Origin: Prionace glauca
Taxonomy: Eukaryota > Chordata > Chondrichthyes > Carcharhiniformes > Carcharhinidae
NCBI GenBank assembly: GCA_037974335.1
Contig: CM075760.1
Location: 20,850,291-20,914,290, forward strand
Length of the DNA: 64,000 bases
Direction of reading: 5' to 3'
Shown here: positions 35,931-47,570 of the stretch, piece by piece
Numbering within the stretch: the first letter of the stretch is position 1
How the letters are laid out: every line of letters starts with the position of its first letter
Translations under genes and position numbers: made by a program
The notes under the pieces: model-generated
The model's database searches: none
What the model was told of the DNA's origin: nothing
The model's input: the letters and a program-made list of their open reading frames with translations, nothing else

Positions 35931-36483
35931 GTGAGAATTATCCACTGTCACAATCTCCTTCCAGCATTGAGCACGGAGTTAAGCTTTGAAGTGTTTGATG
36001 TTTTGCTACAGTAATTCAGGGTTTTGTTGCGACCACATTTGGAATAGTGTGTACAGTTTGGAGTTCCAGGAGCCCACTACTCTCTGTGCAAAAATCTGCC
36101 ATGTCCATCTCCTTTAAACCTTGCCCCTCGCACCTTAAAGCATGCCTTCATCGGCCGGGGCATTTTGTTCCTGAACATTATCTGACTCTCGATGTTACAC
36201 CCATAGTATCTTCGCTCTGGCCTCAGCCTCAAATGCTTTGTGTCAAATTAGAAATGATAAATTGTTTGATGCATTGCCAGGAAAGAAACTTCCCTATTTT
36301 GACACCTGCACATATCAGCAAGTCATCCAGTCTACAAGACAATTTAATAGGTTTAGGTGCAGACTAACATAGTTAATCACCATCTGAAACATGCTAGGGT
36401 GAGGGAAGTCTGTATGATTTCGGTTTGGTGCTGAATACTATCAGAATCTCGATGTTACAGTCATATTATCTTTGCTCTGACCT

Positions 36484-37573
36484 TATCAAATAGGAGGCAG
36501 AGAGTGGGGGTCAATGGGTGCTATTCGGATTGGCGGTTGGTGACTAGTGGGGTGCCCCAGGGGTCGGTGCTGGCGCCTCAGCTATTTACCATTTATATAG
36601 ATGATCTGGAGGAGGGAACCGAGTGCAGGGTGTCGAAATTTGCTGATGACACCAAGATTGGGGGAAAGGCAAATTTGTGCGGAGGGTGTGGAGAGTCTGC
36701 AGAAGGATCTAGATAGGCTGGGCGAATGGGCCAGGAAATGGCAAATGGAATTTAATGTTGGCAAGTGTGAGGTGGTCCACTTTGGTAGGAGGAATGGTAG
36801 GAAGGACTATTACTTACGTGGCGAAAAACTGCAGCAGGCGACGGTGCAGAGGGACCTCGGGGTCCTTGTGCATGAGTCGCAAAAACCCAGCTTGCAGGTG
36901 CAGCAGGTGGTCAGGAAGGCGAATGGGATGCTGGCCTTCATAGCGAGGGGGATTGAATATAAAAGTAGGGAGGTCTTGCTGCAGCTGTATAGGGCATTGG
37001 TGAGGCCGCAGCTGGAGTACTGTGTGCAGTTTTGGGCGCCGCACCTGCGCAAGGATATTTTGGCCCTGGAGGGAGTGCAGAGGAGGTTTACTAGGCTGAT
37101 ACCAGAGTTGAGGGGATTGAGCTATGAGGAGAGGCTGAATAAACTAGGCTTGTACTCGTTAGAGTTTAGAAGAATGAGGGGAGATCTCATTGAGACGTAT
37201 AAGATGATGAATGGGATGGATAGGATAGAGGTGGAGAGACTCTTCCCGCTCAAAAAAGACAGTAGGACTAGGGGGCATAGCCTCAAGATAAAGGGGAGGC
37301 GGTTTAGAACAGAGTTGAGGAGGAACTTCTTCACTCAAAGGGTGGTGCATCTCTGGAATTCTCTGCCCGTTGAAGTGGTGGAGGCTGCCTCGCTAAATAT
37401 TTTTAAGAAGCGGGTTGATAGGTTTTTAATAAGAGAAGGGATTAAGGGTTATGGGGAGAGGGCGGGAAGGTGGAACTGAGCCACGACAGATCAGCCATGA
37501 TCTTATTGAATGGCGGGCAGGCTCGAAGGGCTAGATGGCCTACTCCTGCTCCTATTTCTTATGTTCTTATGTT
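36484..37573 (+). mobile_element. CR1-A LINE, longest and freshest copy
   Basis: It encodes the C-terminal half of the reverse transcriptase: [20 protein letters not shown], the catalytic box FADDTK, GKCEVVHFGRRNGRKDYYLR, EYCVQFWAPHLRKDI, and FFTQRVVHLWNSLPVEVVEA. A one-base frame change lies near the GGKANLCG region, and the remaining 290-odd codons are open. It ends in TTCTTATG repeats. The other arm keeps the empty site CTCTGACCTCAGCTTGAAAT, so the element joined with a duplication of at most one or two bases. Confidence 0.95.
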
Positions 37574-37902
37574 CAGCTTGAAATGCTTTCTTCAAAATCA
37601 GAAATGCTGAATTTTATGAAAAATTTCACAAAATAGTGTAAATTCTCAAATACATGTTGAATTTTGTCCAAAATGTATGAGTTTAGCATTTATTTAATAT
37701 CCTAATCTTATTAAATGATTTTTTTCGAAAAAAATAACTTAAAATAGTCGGTTGCTGTTCTTTAGCTATCTCCTAGCATTACTTTCTCCAGAGAAGCTGA
37801 AAATATGCTCGCCAGCATTTGTCTGAATAAGTATAAAGCTATTAAATACCTTTTTCATCGAAAGTAATAAGGAATTTGTGAACACCTTTTAAAAATTTGC
37901 AC

Positions 37903-37964
37903 CGAGCCAACCAGGAACCTTCTGATCCGTAGTCAGACGCGTATATCTATTGCATCACTGGCCC
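37903..37964 (-). pseudogene. tRNA-Arg (ACG) pseudogene, arm 1
   Basis: The anticodon arm CTGACTACGGATCAG is intact, but about 12 bases of the T-arm are missing (TTCCTGGTTGGC), so the B box is lost. The D-arm is altered too. Confidence 0.85.
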
Positions 37965-38233
37965 ACATGGGAAAGTGGGATAGTTGTTACATATTAGCTC
38001 GACGTTTCGAAAGTTTCAGGCAGAAACATTGTCAAAATGTTTGTGTACACTTGTGAGGAAAAGGTCCATTATTGAGATTGTCTTCATTCATTTCCTATCA
38101 TCCCCAATCGCCCTTGAATTGAGTAACAGCAGTTGAACGGGCTGGCTGATTCTCCTCTCAATGAGGACTTGGTGATAAATTTAAATGAAACGCCCTTCGG
38201 CCAATCCATCATCTGTATTTGCAAATTAAAACA

Positions 38234-38305
38234 AGGTTCTGCCGAGATTTGAACTCGGATCGCTGGATTCAGAGTCCAGAGTGCTCACCATTACACCACA
38301 GAACC
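38234..38305 (-). tRNA. tRNA-Gln (CTG)
   Basis: Acceptor GGTTCTG pairs with CAGAACC, the D-arm is TGGTGTAATGGTGAGCA, the anticodon loop is CTCTGAA (CTG), and the T-arm is GAGTTCAAATCTC. A TTTT run follows on the minus strand. Its partner at 59246 is broken, so this is the working copy if either is. Confidence 0.93.
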
Positions 38306-38699
38306 TAACACGTGCGCACAGCCTGAAAATCGTGGATCAATACTTGTGCCAATTTGAACAGCAGGGAGAAATATCAGTCCCGTTGCACAATTATTCACAT
38401 TTATATTTCCCTTGCTGGTTCCTCCTGTAAAAGCGAGTAGGCTACTTTCCACTGCATTAAATTTCACTGTAACTGACCACATTCAAACACCAATGTTTGC
38501 ATCGAACTGACATAAACCTTACTGCAGTAAATCCACTGAACAACATCAGCTTATCACAGCTCTGCTTTCATCACACTGGAAGCCAATGTGAAAATATCAA
38601 CAATTTCAAATCTTAACAGACAGGAAGGAGTGTGTGAGTGCGGACAATTGGAGCTGTGCACATTACTGTAATCAGTATCTGGGAGAATCAGGCAGATGG

Positions 38700-38760
38700 G
38701 ATCCTGGGGGTCTCGTGGTTAGGATTCAGCGCTTTCAGATGTCGCAGACTGGCCTCGAGA
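38700..38760 (+). pseudogene. tRNA-Glu remnant, arm 1
   Basis: ATCCTGGGGGTCTCGTGGTT and AGGATTCAGCGCTTTCAG match tRNA-Glu to the anticodon loop. The T-arm and acceptor 3' side are lost. The matching remnant lies at 58808. Confidence 0.75.
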
Positions 38761-38774
38761 AATGAAGATTTAAT

Positions 38775-38905
38775 GCATTTTTTTAGCGTAAGAGTAAAAA
38801 GCTTTGGGGTTTTCCTTTATGCGACTTGCCAAGGATTTCTCATGCCTCCTCCTATCTCTCCTAAGCCCTATTTTTTTAACTCATTCCGACCTAACTTGTA
38901 ACCCT
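38775..38905 (-). mobile_element. CR1-like linker fragment
   Basis: In minus orientation it reads roughly like the NPKALYSY part of the CR1 protein upstream of the reverse transcriptase. The same scrap is present in arm 2 at 58655-58795, so it predates the duplication. Confidence 0.55.
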
Positions 38906-39367
38906 ATACAGGTGTTATCAAATGTAGAAAGTGGAAGTTTGTCCTGGTGTCGCATTGGGTATCAGCTTTGAAGAAATGTAGCAACTTAAAGCTTTTGCAG
39001 AATGGCATGATGCGTATTGTAGTGATATGGGGTGAGTGGAAGAGACAGTGTGAAAATGATTTGAATGCGTTTTAAGCGTGTTTAGACTGATATGGTGAAA
39101 GCAGAGGCAGATTTGGGAGAATGAGGCTGTGTGAGAGGGGGATTGTTGCAGAGTTCTTGTGTTTTGGAGGAAGGGTGAAAGTTTGAGATGCGGTTGTGAA
39201 TGAAAGGAAGGTGTTGAACAGCATGAAAGGCTTGTGCGATGTTGCGTGTGAGATTTGAGTGAGAGCATTTGTGGGCATTTGGGGAACGAAAGGACAAAGT
39301 AAGGAAATTACAATGCTGTTGAGTGTGAAGGAAGAGGGAGCATGTGGGGGTAGCGCCAGTAAGAGCA

Positions 39368-39438
39368 GCATTGGTGGTTCAGTGGTAGAATTCTCGCTTC
39401 CCACGCGGGAGGCCCGGGTTCGATTCCGGGCCAATGCA
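39368..39438 (+). tRNA. tRNA-Gly (CCC), arm 1
   Basis: Acceptor GCATTGG pairs with CCAATGC, and the D-arm is canonical (TGGTTCAGTGGTAGAA). The loop TTCCCAC gives CCC. The T-stem has one G-G mismatch (CCGGG against CCGGG). The arm 2 copy reads GCC. No T-run of four or more lies close downstream. Confidence 0.9.
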
Positions 39439-39868
39439 AAGCTTCTTCTTTCTCCGTTCATTCTGTATATTGAAGCGAATCTCCTGTCAAAATTGGAGGA
39501 AAACGAGGGAAATATTAAGTCTTGGAACGAAATCCTGAGGGAAATAGATCGCATTATTCGGAAGGAGATGCAGTTGTGAATGGTGTTGTTGATGATTGAG
39601 TGGCAAGTGTTGGATCTTTGGTCTACGGGTAGTCAGTTCCCTTCCCTCCCGTTGAATTCCTGCGTGTGATAAGAAACATGGATTCATTTTACCTGCCCGT
39701 TCATAGGAGAAACACATTACAGCAGTGCTGCAGGATCAACGGAAATAAAGAGGCTTGTATAGAATTGTAAACAGTGCGGTCATGCTGCAGTTCTGGAACA
39801 GGTTTTCAGAAATAGAATTGTGGTCATTGACACACTAGTTTAGAATATATTTAACTGCTGTTGTCTCA

Positions 39869-39889
39869 GTCTCTGTGGCGCAATTGGTC

Positions 39890-39925
<36 letters not shown>

Positions 39926-39942
39926 GAGACCACCCAGGGACG
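39869..39942 (+). tRNA. tRNA-Asn (GTT), arm 1
   Basis: Acceptor GTCTCTG pairs with CAGGGAC, the anticodon loop is CTGTTAA (GTT), and the T-arm GGTGGTTCGAGACCACC is perfect. TTTTT follows within 6 bases of the end. Confidence 0.96.
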
Positions 39943-40199
39943 GATTTTTGCTATTTTTCTCACTATCAGCATTCACGGGCAAACAATTGCCTGCTTCAAC
40001 TCATTGAAAAGTCTGGAACTACGAGAGAGAGTTTGGCAGTGTACAAGCTGAGACATTGTATATACCTCTGATACTGTGTGTGCCCTTGTATCTTTCGAGT
40101 TACCGGGATCTCTATATGTCTGCGTCTGAATCTAGTGTGCCCCTGCATCTACATGTGTCCCTGAATCTGTGTATGCCCCCCTGTATCTCTGTAGGCTCC

Positions 40200-40204
<5 letters not shown>

Positions 40205-40260
<56 letters not shown>
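40205..40260. repeat. (GT)n microsatellite
   Basis: An uninterrupted GT run of about 27 units. The homologous spot in arm 2 (57337-57372) has a shorter, interrupted CA run. Confidence 0.95.
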
Positions 40261-41231
40261 TATCCCTGTAAATGTCTGATTCTTTGTGCCTTTTTTCAGA
40301 CTAAACCGTGAAAATGTCTGACAAACGAAATGCAGAGGGCAGCAATGTTTATCCAGAAAGATTCTGAATTTGATTTACGTCTGATAACTGCATCGAATGT
40401 ACAATTTGAAGTCTCACATAATCCCAACTTCAATTTCCAGACATGATCTCCCAATGGGAAATGAAGAACACGATTTATCTGCGGTGCCTGGTTATAAAAA
40501 GGGCGAATACGCCAGCCGAGATCCTTCTATAAACTCCAATCTCGGACAATATCGTTCAATATTCATATTTCAGCAACCGGTTCGCAGACTCACAAGCATC
40601 AGAGCCTGCAGTCGCTGTTTTCCGCCAGCAGATGGTGGTGTTGTATCATTTTAATCACAAGGTTAGTGCAGCAGGTTTGAGGAGATATTTGAGGAAAATT
40701 TATTTCCCTGTTTCCATGGAAAGAGAACAATCAGTAAAGCAATGGCATTAATATCTCTGTCAGTAACATTCACAGGAAAATCTGGCCGAAGGATAGTGAA
40801 TTTAATACTTGCATTCATATTTACCTTCCGGCTAGTGAACATGTCGATTACCAGCTAATTATTGAATAACCTTACATTTTAGTGATTTAAAGATTTGTCT
40901 ATTTTATCGTCCAGACATTATCAAATAATATTTCATTATAATTGGACACATGTCTCTTTTTCGCTGGATTTTCCATTCCTCGGCGCTCATTTTTTTCCTT
41001 AGTCCGTTCAGAAATCCAGCCGAACCCTGCCTCTATAATATGTTCTGTGTATATGTAAATATAGTTCCTTCTTATAATTTTTGACTTTAGCACAATTCGA
41101 GCCCTAACTCACTCTGATCTATAACACAATTTCATCCACTTCATGAACTTTTTAGTTAATATCCATCTATTCTTCTCACTCGCTCTTTGTTCGATTCCAT
41201 CTATTGGACACATTTGATAGAAAAAGAATTA

Positions 41232-41535
41232 GTGAGAAAGTGTCTGCTTTATTAGTGATACACGGGTGTGTTCAGTAGTGCATGACATAGAGCCTAGCAC
41301 AATAATATCTGAGATGGAGCCTAATGTAACGTAAGTGAACTCTTGACTAAGTAATAATAGTCCAGAGACGATGACTTGTAGCATTTATCATGGCATGTCT
41401 ATATGTATTAATAAATGAAGCGGCATGTAATGTAATGTAAACAGTGCAAAGTCTATTGCAATAATGATTCAAATGAGTCAAATGCAGTATATAAAGAAAC
41501 ATGGCCTAGTGCATTACTGTACAAGACTGCACCAA
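41232..41535. repeat. Low-copy block, inverted partner at 17828-18144
   Basis: It lies just beyond the arm 1 edge and matches the reverse complement of the block 23 kb away. Confidence 0.75.
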
Positions 41536-41692
41536 ATGTGTGATTGTAGTGAACACTGCCATGAACAGTCACAAATGAGACAGGGTTAATTGTAGCCCTG
41601 GTAGAAGCAAACCCCAGTGCATGAATAATAAAATTAAACTTCAGATTGCGTGATCATTGGTCCCAAACTGGTTGGGAGTATATTTAGTTGCT

Positions 41693-41767
41693 GTCTCTGT
41701 GGCGCAATTGGTCAGCGCGTTTGGCTGTTAACCGTAAAGGTTGGTGGTTCGAGACCACCCAGAAACG
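41693..41767 (+). pseudogene. tRNA-Asn third copy, decayed
   Basis: The copy has one extra base after the anticodon loop (AACCGTAAAGG), a weakened anticodon stem and an acceptor mismatch (GTCTCTG against CAGAAAC). Flanks (about 41670-41820) match the flanks of the Asn gene at 39869, so it is a local direct duplicate. Confidence 0.85.
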
Positions 41768-42089
41768 GAATTTTACTATTTCCTCACCATCAGCATTCAC
41801 GGTTAAACAGTTGCCTGTTGGCAATGGGTCCGTGGGTGCCAATAAAAATTAGCTGTCAATTGTTTCCGGCTGTACTTCTGGGCCTAAAGTAATTGCATTT
41901 CCTGTAAAATGCTTTAATTTCCCACAGGTTGCTTGTATTAATATTAGGCAATACTTCACCCATGGTTTGTTTTGCCCAATTCTGTTGTCTTGACTAAAAT
42001 AACTCAAAATATTGTATTTTGCTCTTTTTCAAAATAGTTGTATGTTATTCAAAAATCATGATAATTGCCTTTTCTTGCAAGTGCACTTG

Positions 42090-42310
42090 TTCATGCATGG
42101 GACTTGGGCGTTGCTGGCTGGGGCAGCATTTATTGCCCATCCCGGATTGCCCTCCATTTCAGAGAATGCCATTCTTACTTGGTCTGACCTGTATATAACC
42201 CCAGATCCACAGCAATGTGGTTGGCTCTCGAATGCCCTCTGAAATGGAGGGCAGTTGGTGATGGACGGTAAAGGCTGGCCCAGACAGCAACGCCCACATC
42301 CCATGAATGA
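42090..42310 (+). mobile_element. Second SINE type, tail part, with internal hairpin
   Basis: GACTTGGGCGTTGCTGGC, TTTATTGCCCATCCCGGATTG, ACTTGGTCTGACCTGTAT and ACGCCCACATCCCATGAATG belong to the body seen at 3054-3345. GCCCTCCATTTCAGAG and its reverse complement CTCTGAAATGGAGGGC lie about 75 bases apart and can pair. Confidence 0.55.
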
Positions 42311-43317
42311 ATAAAGAGAAAGAAACGGCAGAAAATATAAATTCAGTGTGTGTAAAATGCGGCAATGGCAAAAATGGCATTAGCGCACAGACTGGATGTA
42401 GTATATTTTTTTTAAAAATCTGATTGTAAACATTGTGTTTTAAAAAATACGTTTCTAAAATGTTAAGGGCCTGCTGCTTGTCAGAACAGATGTTCATGTG
42501 ACAATGGGCAAACTGTGGGCTCCAAGTTAAGTGCAAATCTATAGAACAGATCACAATGAAAAGCCTTCAAAACTATTTGTCACTTAACTTAAATTTTTTT
42601 TTAGCCATTTTTGTTTTCCTTATTTCTGCAACACATTTAATGGCAATGCAGGTCAGGCTTGTTCATTGTTCTGGTTTGTACTATTAACCCCAAAAATTTT
42701 CATGCCCCAGTGAACCTGAGCTTTTCCCTTCTGTATCAGCTGATAAACAAAACTTTTGTTTTGTAAGTAGTACTGTTTATCTCCAATCAATTATTGTGTA
42801 TTTTGCTGTCGTATCTGTTCGTATAACAGCCATTCCTTGTAACTTCTTAACACTCTATCTGCACTCGCGGCACACAGACTTGAGGGGCTGAATGGCTGCC
42901 TCCTGTTCCCATATCTAAGAAGTATTTATTATATTGATAAAATATGGAAACCAAATGAAAGTAATGCTGCAATGTTGGAGACAGGAACTGAATTCCTTAA
43001 CTTTTCTCATTCTCCAAGAACTCCAATTATACCACATTGCTGAGTTAGTTCAAATTTCTAACCCCAGACCTCACCAGCACTGGAAACGTTCGAAGTCTAT
43101 ATATGCATGCTTTTTACTCCTATTACACAAATGTGAGAATCAAACTTCTGTTGCAAAGATTGTTTAGTTGGATATTTAATGCCACTTTCAGTGGGTGTAC
43201 TATATGTTAATGAGCATTTTGGTACCAGCCAGTGTTTTTTTTTTCATAAGAGCTAGTGTAGAAGATGGAAGGCTAGTGCGCCCAGTCGGTCAGTAAGTTA
43301 GATCCTTAATTAACAAG
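42311..43317. other. Intergenic, no gene seen
   Basis: AT-rich, with nothing recognised. Confidence 0.4.
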
Positions 43318-45405
43318 GGAGTTAATGCGTGTAGAAATATAGAAACTAGAAGCAGGAATAGGCTGTTTGGTCCTTTCAGCCTTTCCGTTATTCATTCCTG
43401 GCTGATCATCGAATTCAATATCCCGATTTCCCCCCCCCCCTCCCCCATATCCCTTGATCCCTTTAGCCCCAAGAGATATATTTCTTTTTGAAATCATGCA
43501 ACATTTTGCTTTCAACTACCTTCTCTGGCAGTGAATTCCACACATTCACCACTGTGTGGGTGAAGAAATTTTTCCTCACCTCAGTCCTAAAAGATTTATC
43601 CCTTATCCTCAAACTATGACCCCTAGTTCTGGACTCCCCCACCATTGGGAACATTCTTCATCTACCCTGTAAAATCATGTTAAAATTTTATAACTTTCTA
43701 TGAGATCCCCTCTCACTCTTCTAAACTCCAGTGAATTTAATCCTAGCCAGTTTATGTCTCCTCATATGACAGACCTGCCATCCCAGAAATCAGCCTAGTA
43801 AACCTTTGCTATACCCCATCTATTGCAAAGATACCCTTCCTCAGTTAAGGACACCAGAACTAAACACACTGCTCCAGATGTGGCCTCACTAATGCCCTGT
43901 ACAGTTGCAGTAAAACATTCCCTATCTCTACACTCAAATCCTCTCGTTGTCAAGTATACATCATTTGCTGCCTTTACTGCCTGCTGTACCTGCATGCTTA
44001 TTTTCAGTGACTGATGCAAGGTCCAAGGTCTCATTGAGTATCCGCCCCTCTCAATTTACACCCATTCAAGTAATAATCTGTCTTCCTAGTATTGCTACCA
44101 AAGTGGGTAACCTCACATTTTTTCACATTATACTGCATCTGCCATGCAGATGCTCATACATTCAGCCTGTCCAAATCATACTGAAGTATCACTGCATCAT
44201 CCTCATGGTTATCCTCCCACCTAATTTTGTATCATCTGCAAATTTGGAAATAATACATTCAGTTCCCTCTTCCAAATCATTAATATATAATGTGAACAGT
44301 TGGGACACTAGCACAAATCACTGTGGAACTCCACTAGTCACCAACTGCCAATCAGAAAAACACCCATTTATGCCAACTCTTTGTTTCCTATCTGCTAACC
44401 AGCTTTCTATCCGTCTCAACATTACCTGTAATACCACGTACTTTAACTTTATTTAGTAGTCTTTTCTGTGAAACATTGTCAAAAGCTTTCTGAAAGTCTA
44501 AACAAACTACATCCTTTGGTTCTCCTCAGTCAACTCTACTAGTTGCATCCTCAAAGAATTCCAATAGATCCATCAAACCTGATTTCCCTTTTGTAAACCC
44601 ATGTTGACTTTGTCTAATTATAACACTGCCTTCCAAATGTTGAGTTATGAACCCTTGATAATAAACTCTAGAAATTTGCCCAGTACTGATGTTGGAGCAG
44701 TATCATTGTTCCAGTGGATTCTGGAATCTGAAACAAAAGTAGAAAATGCTGGAAAATCTCTAAGTCTGACAGCATTTGTGGGGAGAGACTAGAGCCAATC
44801 TTTCAAGTCTGGATGAGCCTTTGTCAGAGCCAAGGGTGACTCGACATTGGCTCTATTCTCTATTGGCTCTATTCTCTCCCCACAGATATTAAGACCTGCT
44901 GAGATTTTTCCAGCATTTTCTGTTTTATGATTAGTTATCATTCCCTGTTTTCTCTCTACCTCCCTTTTTGAATAGTGGGCTTACCTTCAATTAGCTAACC
45001 TTCAATCTGTTGGAACCAGTCCAGAGTCCAAAGAATTCTAGAAAATAACCACGAATGGATCTCTTATTTCCAGGACCATTTCCTTGAGACTCTGGGATGA
45101 GGATGATCTGGGCTTGGAGATTTATCCACCTTCAATCCTATGTTCAGTTCTATGTTCTATGTTCAATCCGATCAGTTTCCCTAAAACCATTTCTCTACTA
45201 ATGCTGATTTCCTTCAGCTCCTCACTAAAACTTGTTCCTCTCAGCACTTCTGTACCTTATATCTTCCTTTGTGAAGACTGAAGCAAAGTACAAATTTAAT
45301 TCCTGAGCTATTTCTTTATTCCCTGTTATGAATTCTCCTGTTTCTGACTATAAGGGGCCTTCATTCGTTTTTGTCAATCTTTTTCTCTTTACATATCAAT
45401 AGAAA
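43318..45405 (-). mobile_element. CR1-E LINE, eroded
   Basis: The minus strand has the CR1 order over about 2 kb: KNFFTHTVVNVWNSLPEKVV near 43540, the RT C-terminus near 44000, and SGPDN-type linker wording toward 45100. All frames are short. A palindromic repeat (44735-44930) is inserted, and a CR1-A copy joins directly at the 5' end. Confidence 0.75.
44735..44930. repeat. Palindromic interspersed repeat inside CR1-E
   Basis: GAAAATGCTGGAAAATCTC at the left is answered by GAGATTTTTCCAGCATTTTC at the right. The middle has AGCCAATCTTTCAAGTCTGG and a short duplicated TCTATTCTCTATTGGC. Same family as 1505-1680. Confidence 0.75.
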
Positions 45406-45411
45406 CAGGCA

Positions 45412-46158
45412 GGCGACGGTGCAGAGGGACCTCGGGGTCCTTGTGCATGAGTCGCAAAAACCCAGCTTGCAGGTGCAGCAGGTGGTCAGGAAGGCGAATG
45501 GGATGCTGGCCTTCATAGCGAGGGGGATTGAATATAGGAATAGGGAGGTCTTGCTGCAGCTGTGTGGGGCATTGGTGGGGCCGCAGCTGGAGTACTGTGT
45601 GCAGTTTTGGGCGCCGCACCTGCGCAAGGATATTTTGGCCCTGGAGGGAGTGCAGAGGAGGTTTACTCGGCTGATACCGGAGTTGAGGGGATTGAGCTAT
45701 GAGGAGAGGCTGAATAAACTAGGCTTGTACTCGTTAGAGTTTAGAAGAATGAGGGGAGATCTCATTGAGACGTATAAGATGATGAATGGGATGGATAGGA
45801 TAGAGGTGGAGAGACTGTTCCCGCTCAAAAAAGACAGTAGGACTAGGGGGCACAGCCTCAAGATAAAGGGGGGGGGGCGGTTTAGAACAGAGTTGAGGAG
45901 GAACTTCTTCACTCAAAGGGTGGTGAACCTCTGGAATTCTCTGCCCGTTGAAGTGGTGGAGGCTGCCTCGCTAAATATTTTTAAGAAACGGGTTGATGGG
46001 TTTTTGATAAGAGAAGGGATTAAGGGTTTTGGGGAGAGGGCAGGAAGGTGGAGCTGAGTCACGACAGATCAGCCATGATCTTATTGAATGGCGGGGCAGG
46101 CTCGAAGGGCCAGATGGCCTACTCCTGCTCCTATTTCTTATGTTCTTATGTTCTTATG
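45412..46158 (+). mobile_element. CR1-A LINE, 3' end
   Basis: About 220 codons of the RT C-terminal region are open from RQATVQRDLGVLVHESQKPS to IREGIKGFGERAGRW, ending in TTCTTATG repeats. It lies against the truncated 5' side of CR1-E. Confidence 0.93.
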
Positions 46159-46189
46159 TACTGTTATCTGGTATTACCAACATTATTTA

Positions 46190-46310
46190 ATGATGATTGA
46201 CTTCAAACATATTACATATAACATTATATATACATATACACACATATATATATATCTGTACACCATTACATATATATATATCATATATATATAATATATA
46301 TGTGTAATTA
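46190..46310. repeat. TA/CATA-rich microsatellite
   Basis: Runs of ATATAT and ACATATA fill the stretch. No gene. Confidence 0.8.
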
Positions 46311-46344
46311 TAACTTTAAACAAATACAATTGAAAAATGAACTT

Positions 46345-46562
46345 GTGGCTGAGCATTTGTTCCAATTCCATATTCCTGTTTCCATTCATTCCTGGATAGA
46401 TCATAAATCTGTCTAACCCAAACTGAAATGTGTTCAGTGATGGAACATCAGAACCCTCTGGAGTAGAGAATTCCCAAGATTCACCTGCCTTTGAGTGAAA
46501 CAATTTCTCCTCATCTCAGTCCTGAATCATCAGCGCCTTATCCTGAGATTGTGTTCCCTGTG
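46345..46562 (-). mobile_element. CR1-like 3' fragment
   Basis: CTTTGAGTGAAACAATTTCTC and TCAGTCCTGAATCATCAG match the CR1 C-terminal coding region in reverse. Old and short. Confidence 0.6.
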
Positions 46563-46623
46563 TAGAAATAAAACAAAAGGCAGGTGGCGCATGGATAAAT
46601 TAATATTTTAAAATTAGCAAGCT

Positions 46624-46695
46624 TCCCTGGTGGTCTAGTGGTTAGGATTCGGCGCTTTCACCGCCGCGGCCCGGGTTCGATTCCCGGTCAGGGAA
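46624..46695 (+). tRNA. tRNA-Glu (TTC)
   Basis: All stems pair: TCCCTGG with TCAGGGA (one G-T), GGCGC-side anticodon arm with loop CTTTCAC (TTC), and T-arm CCGGGTTCGATTCCCGG. No T4 run is found close downstream, so termination is uncertain. Confidence 0.95.
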
Positions 46696-47115
46696 TATAG
46701 ATTTATTGCTGTACAACAATCCTGTGTTACTTCCCGGTCTGCACCAGTTCTGTCGGAATCAGCATCAGGGAGATTTCCTCTTTAGCATCTGAATTGGAAA
46801 TGTCACATTTAAAGAACAAAGAAAAAAGGGAGCGACAGGTTACAAAGCGTTGATGATACAAATGCTGAGATTATTCGAAGAGAGATAAAAATGATGCATC
46901 AATGATTGGGTAGAAATCATTGCTCCCTTAGATATTTGCGAGACGAACGCTTTTAAATTTTGCTGTTCGGGATAAGATGTACAATCAGATTGAAAATAAC
47001 GGTTATCTTCCTGAATTCAGTGACATGGGCTTTCAGTCGAACCATCGGAACCTGCAGGAACACAGCCTAGTTGAACATTGCAGACAGGCCGATTTGCTGC
47101 ATTAGTTTCCCAGTT

Positions 47116-47188
47116 GTTTCTGTAGTGTAGTGGTTATCACGTTCGCCTCACACGCGAAAGGTCCCCGGTTCGAAACCAGGCAGGAACA
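47116..47188 (+). tRNA. tRNA-Val (CAC)
   Basis: Acceptor GTTTCTG pairs with CAGGAAC (one T-G). The anticodon loop CTCACAC gives CAC. The T-stem has one mismatch. The better kept of the two Val copies. Confidence 0.9.
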
Positions 47189-47570
47189 ATCGTTAAGCTT
47201 GCTTATGTCGGAGAAGGGATATTGTTTGGTTTCAGTTTGTTGCGGCACATTATCCGAACCTCGATGTTAAAGACATGTTATCATTTCTCTGATTTCACCC
47301 CCAAATACTTTCTGTGAAATAAGGTGCACTGACTCGTTCAGTCTCCAACAGAATTTAATGGGTTTATAGGGGCGCAGACAAATATGGTTCATCACCATCA
47401 GAAATTTCTGATAGTAGTGTCTGCTCAAACAGACAGATACAAGTAATACTGTAAGTGAACTGGAGGAAAAGGCGCACATTTCACAGAAGAATCACATGAC
47501 GAAAACGACACTGCGCACACTCCTGCATTCAATCTTACAACAGCAGAAAGGATCAAAATTTCAATCCATT

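Larger units (their letters stand above)
36058..41125. repeat. Arm 1 of large inverted duplication (tRNA cluster)
   Basis: This arm matches the reverse complement of 56470-60412 from GTTCCAGGAGCCCACTACTC (36051) to CTCTGATCTATAACACA (41120). It contains Arg (broken), Gln, Glu remnant, Gly and Asn tRNA copies in that order. It is longer than its partner by the CR1-A insertion at 36484-37573. The left breakpoint joins two CR1 fragments of opposite orientation. Confidence 0.9.
46563..47455 (+). repeat. Glu-Val tRNA module, copy 1
   Basis: It pairs with 48365-49300 in direct orientation at an offset of about 1.8 kb. Shared parts include CAAAAGGCAGGTGG, both tRNA genes and TCCTGAATTCAGTGACATGG. 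Confidence 0.88.

Noticed and set aside
36601-37479. A 292-codon frame that could be taken for a host gene
   Set aside because: It is the C-terminal half of the CR1-A reverse transcriptase, with copies in several places.
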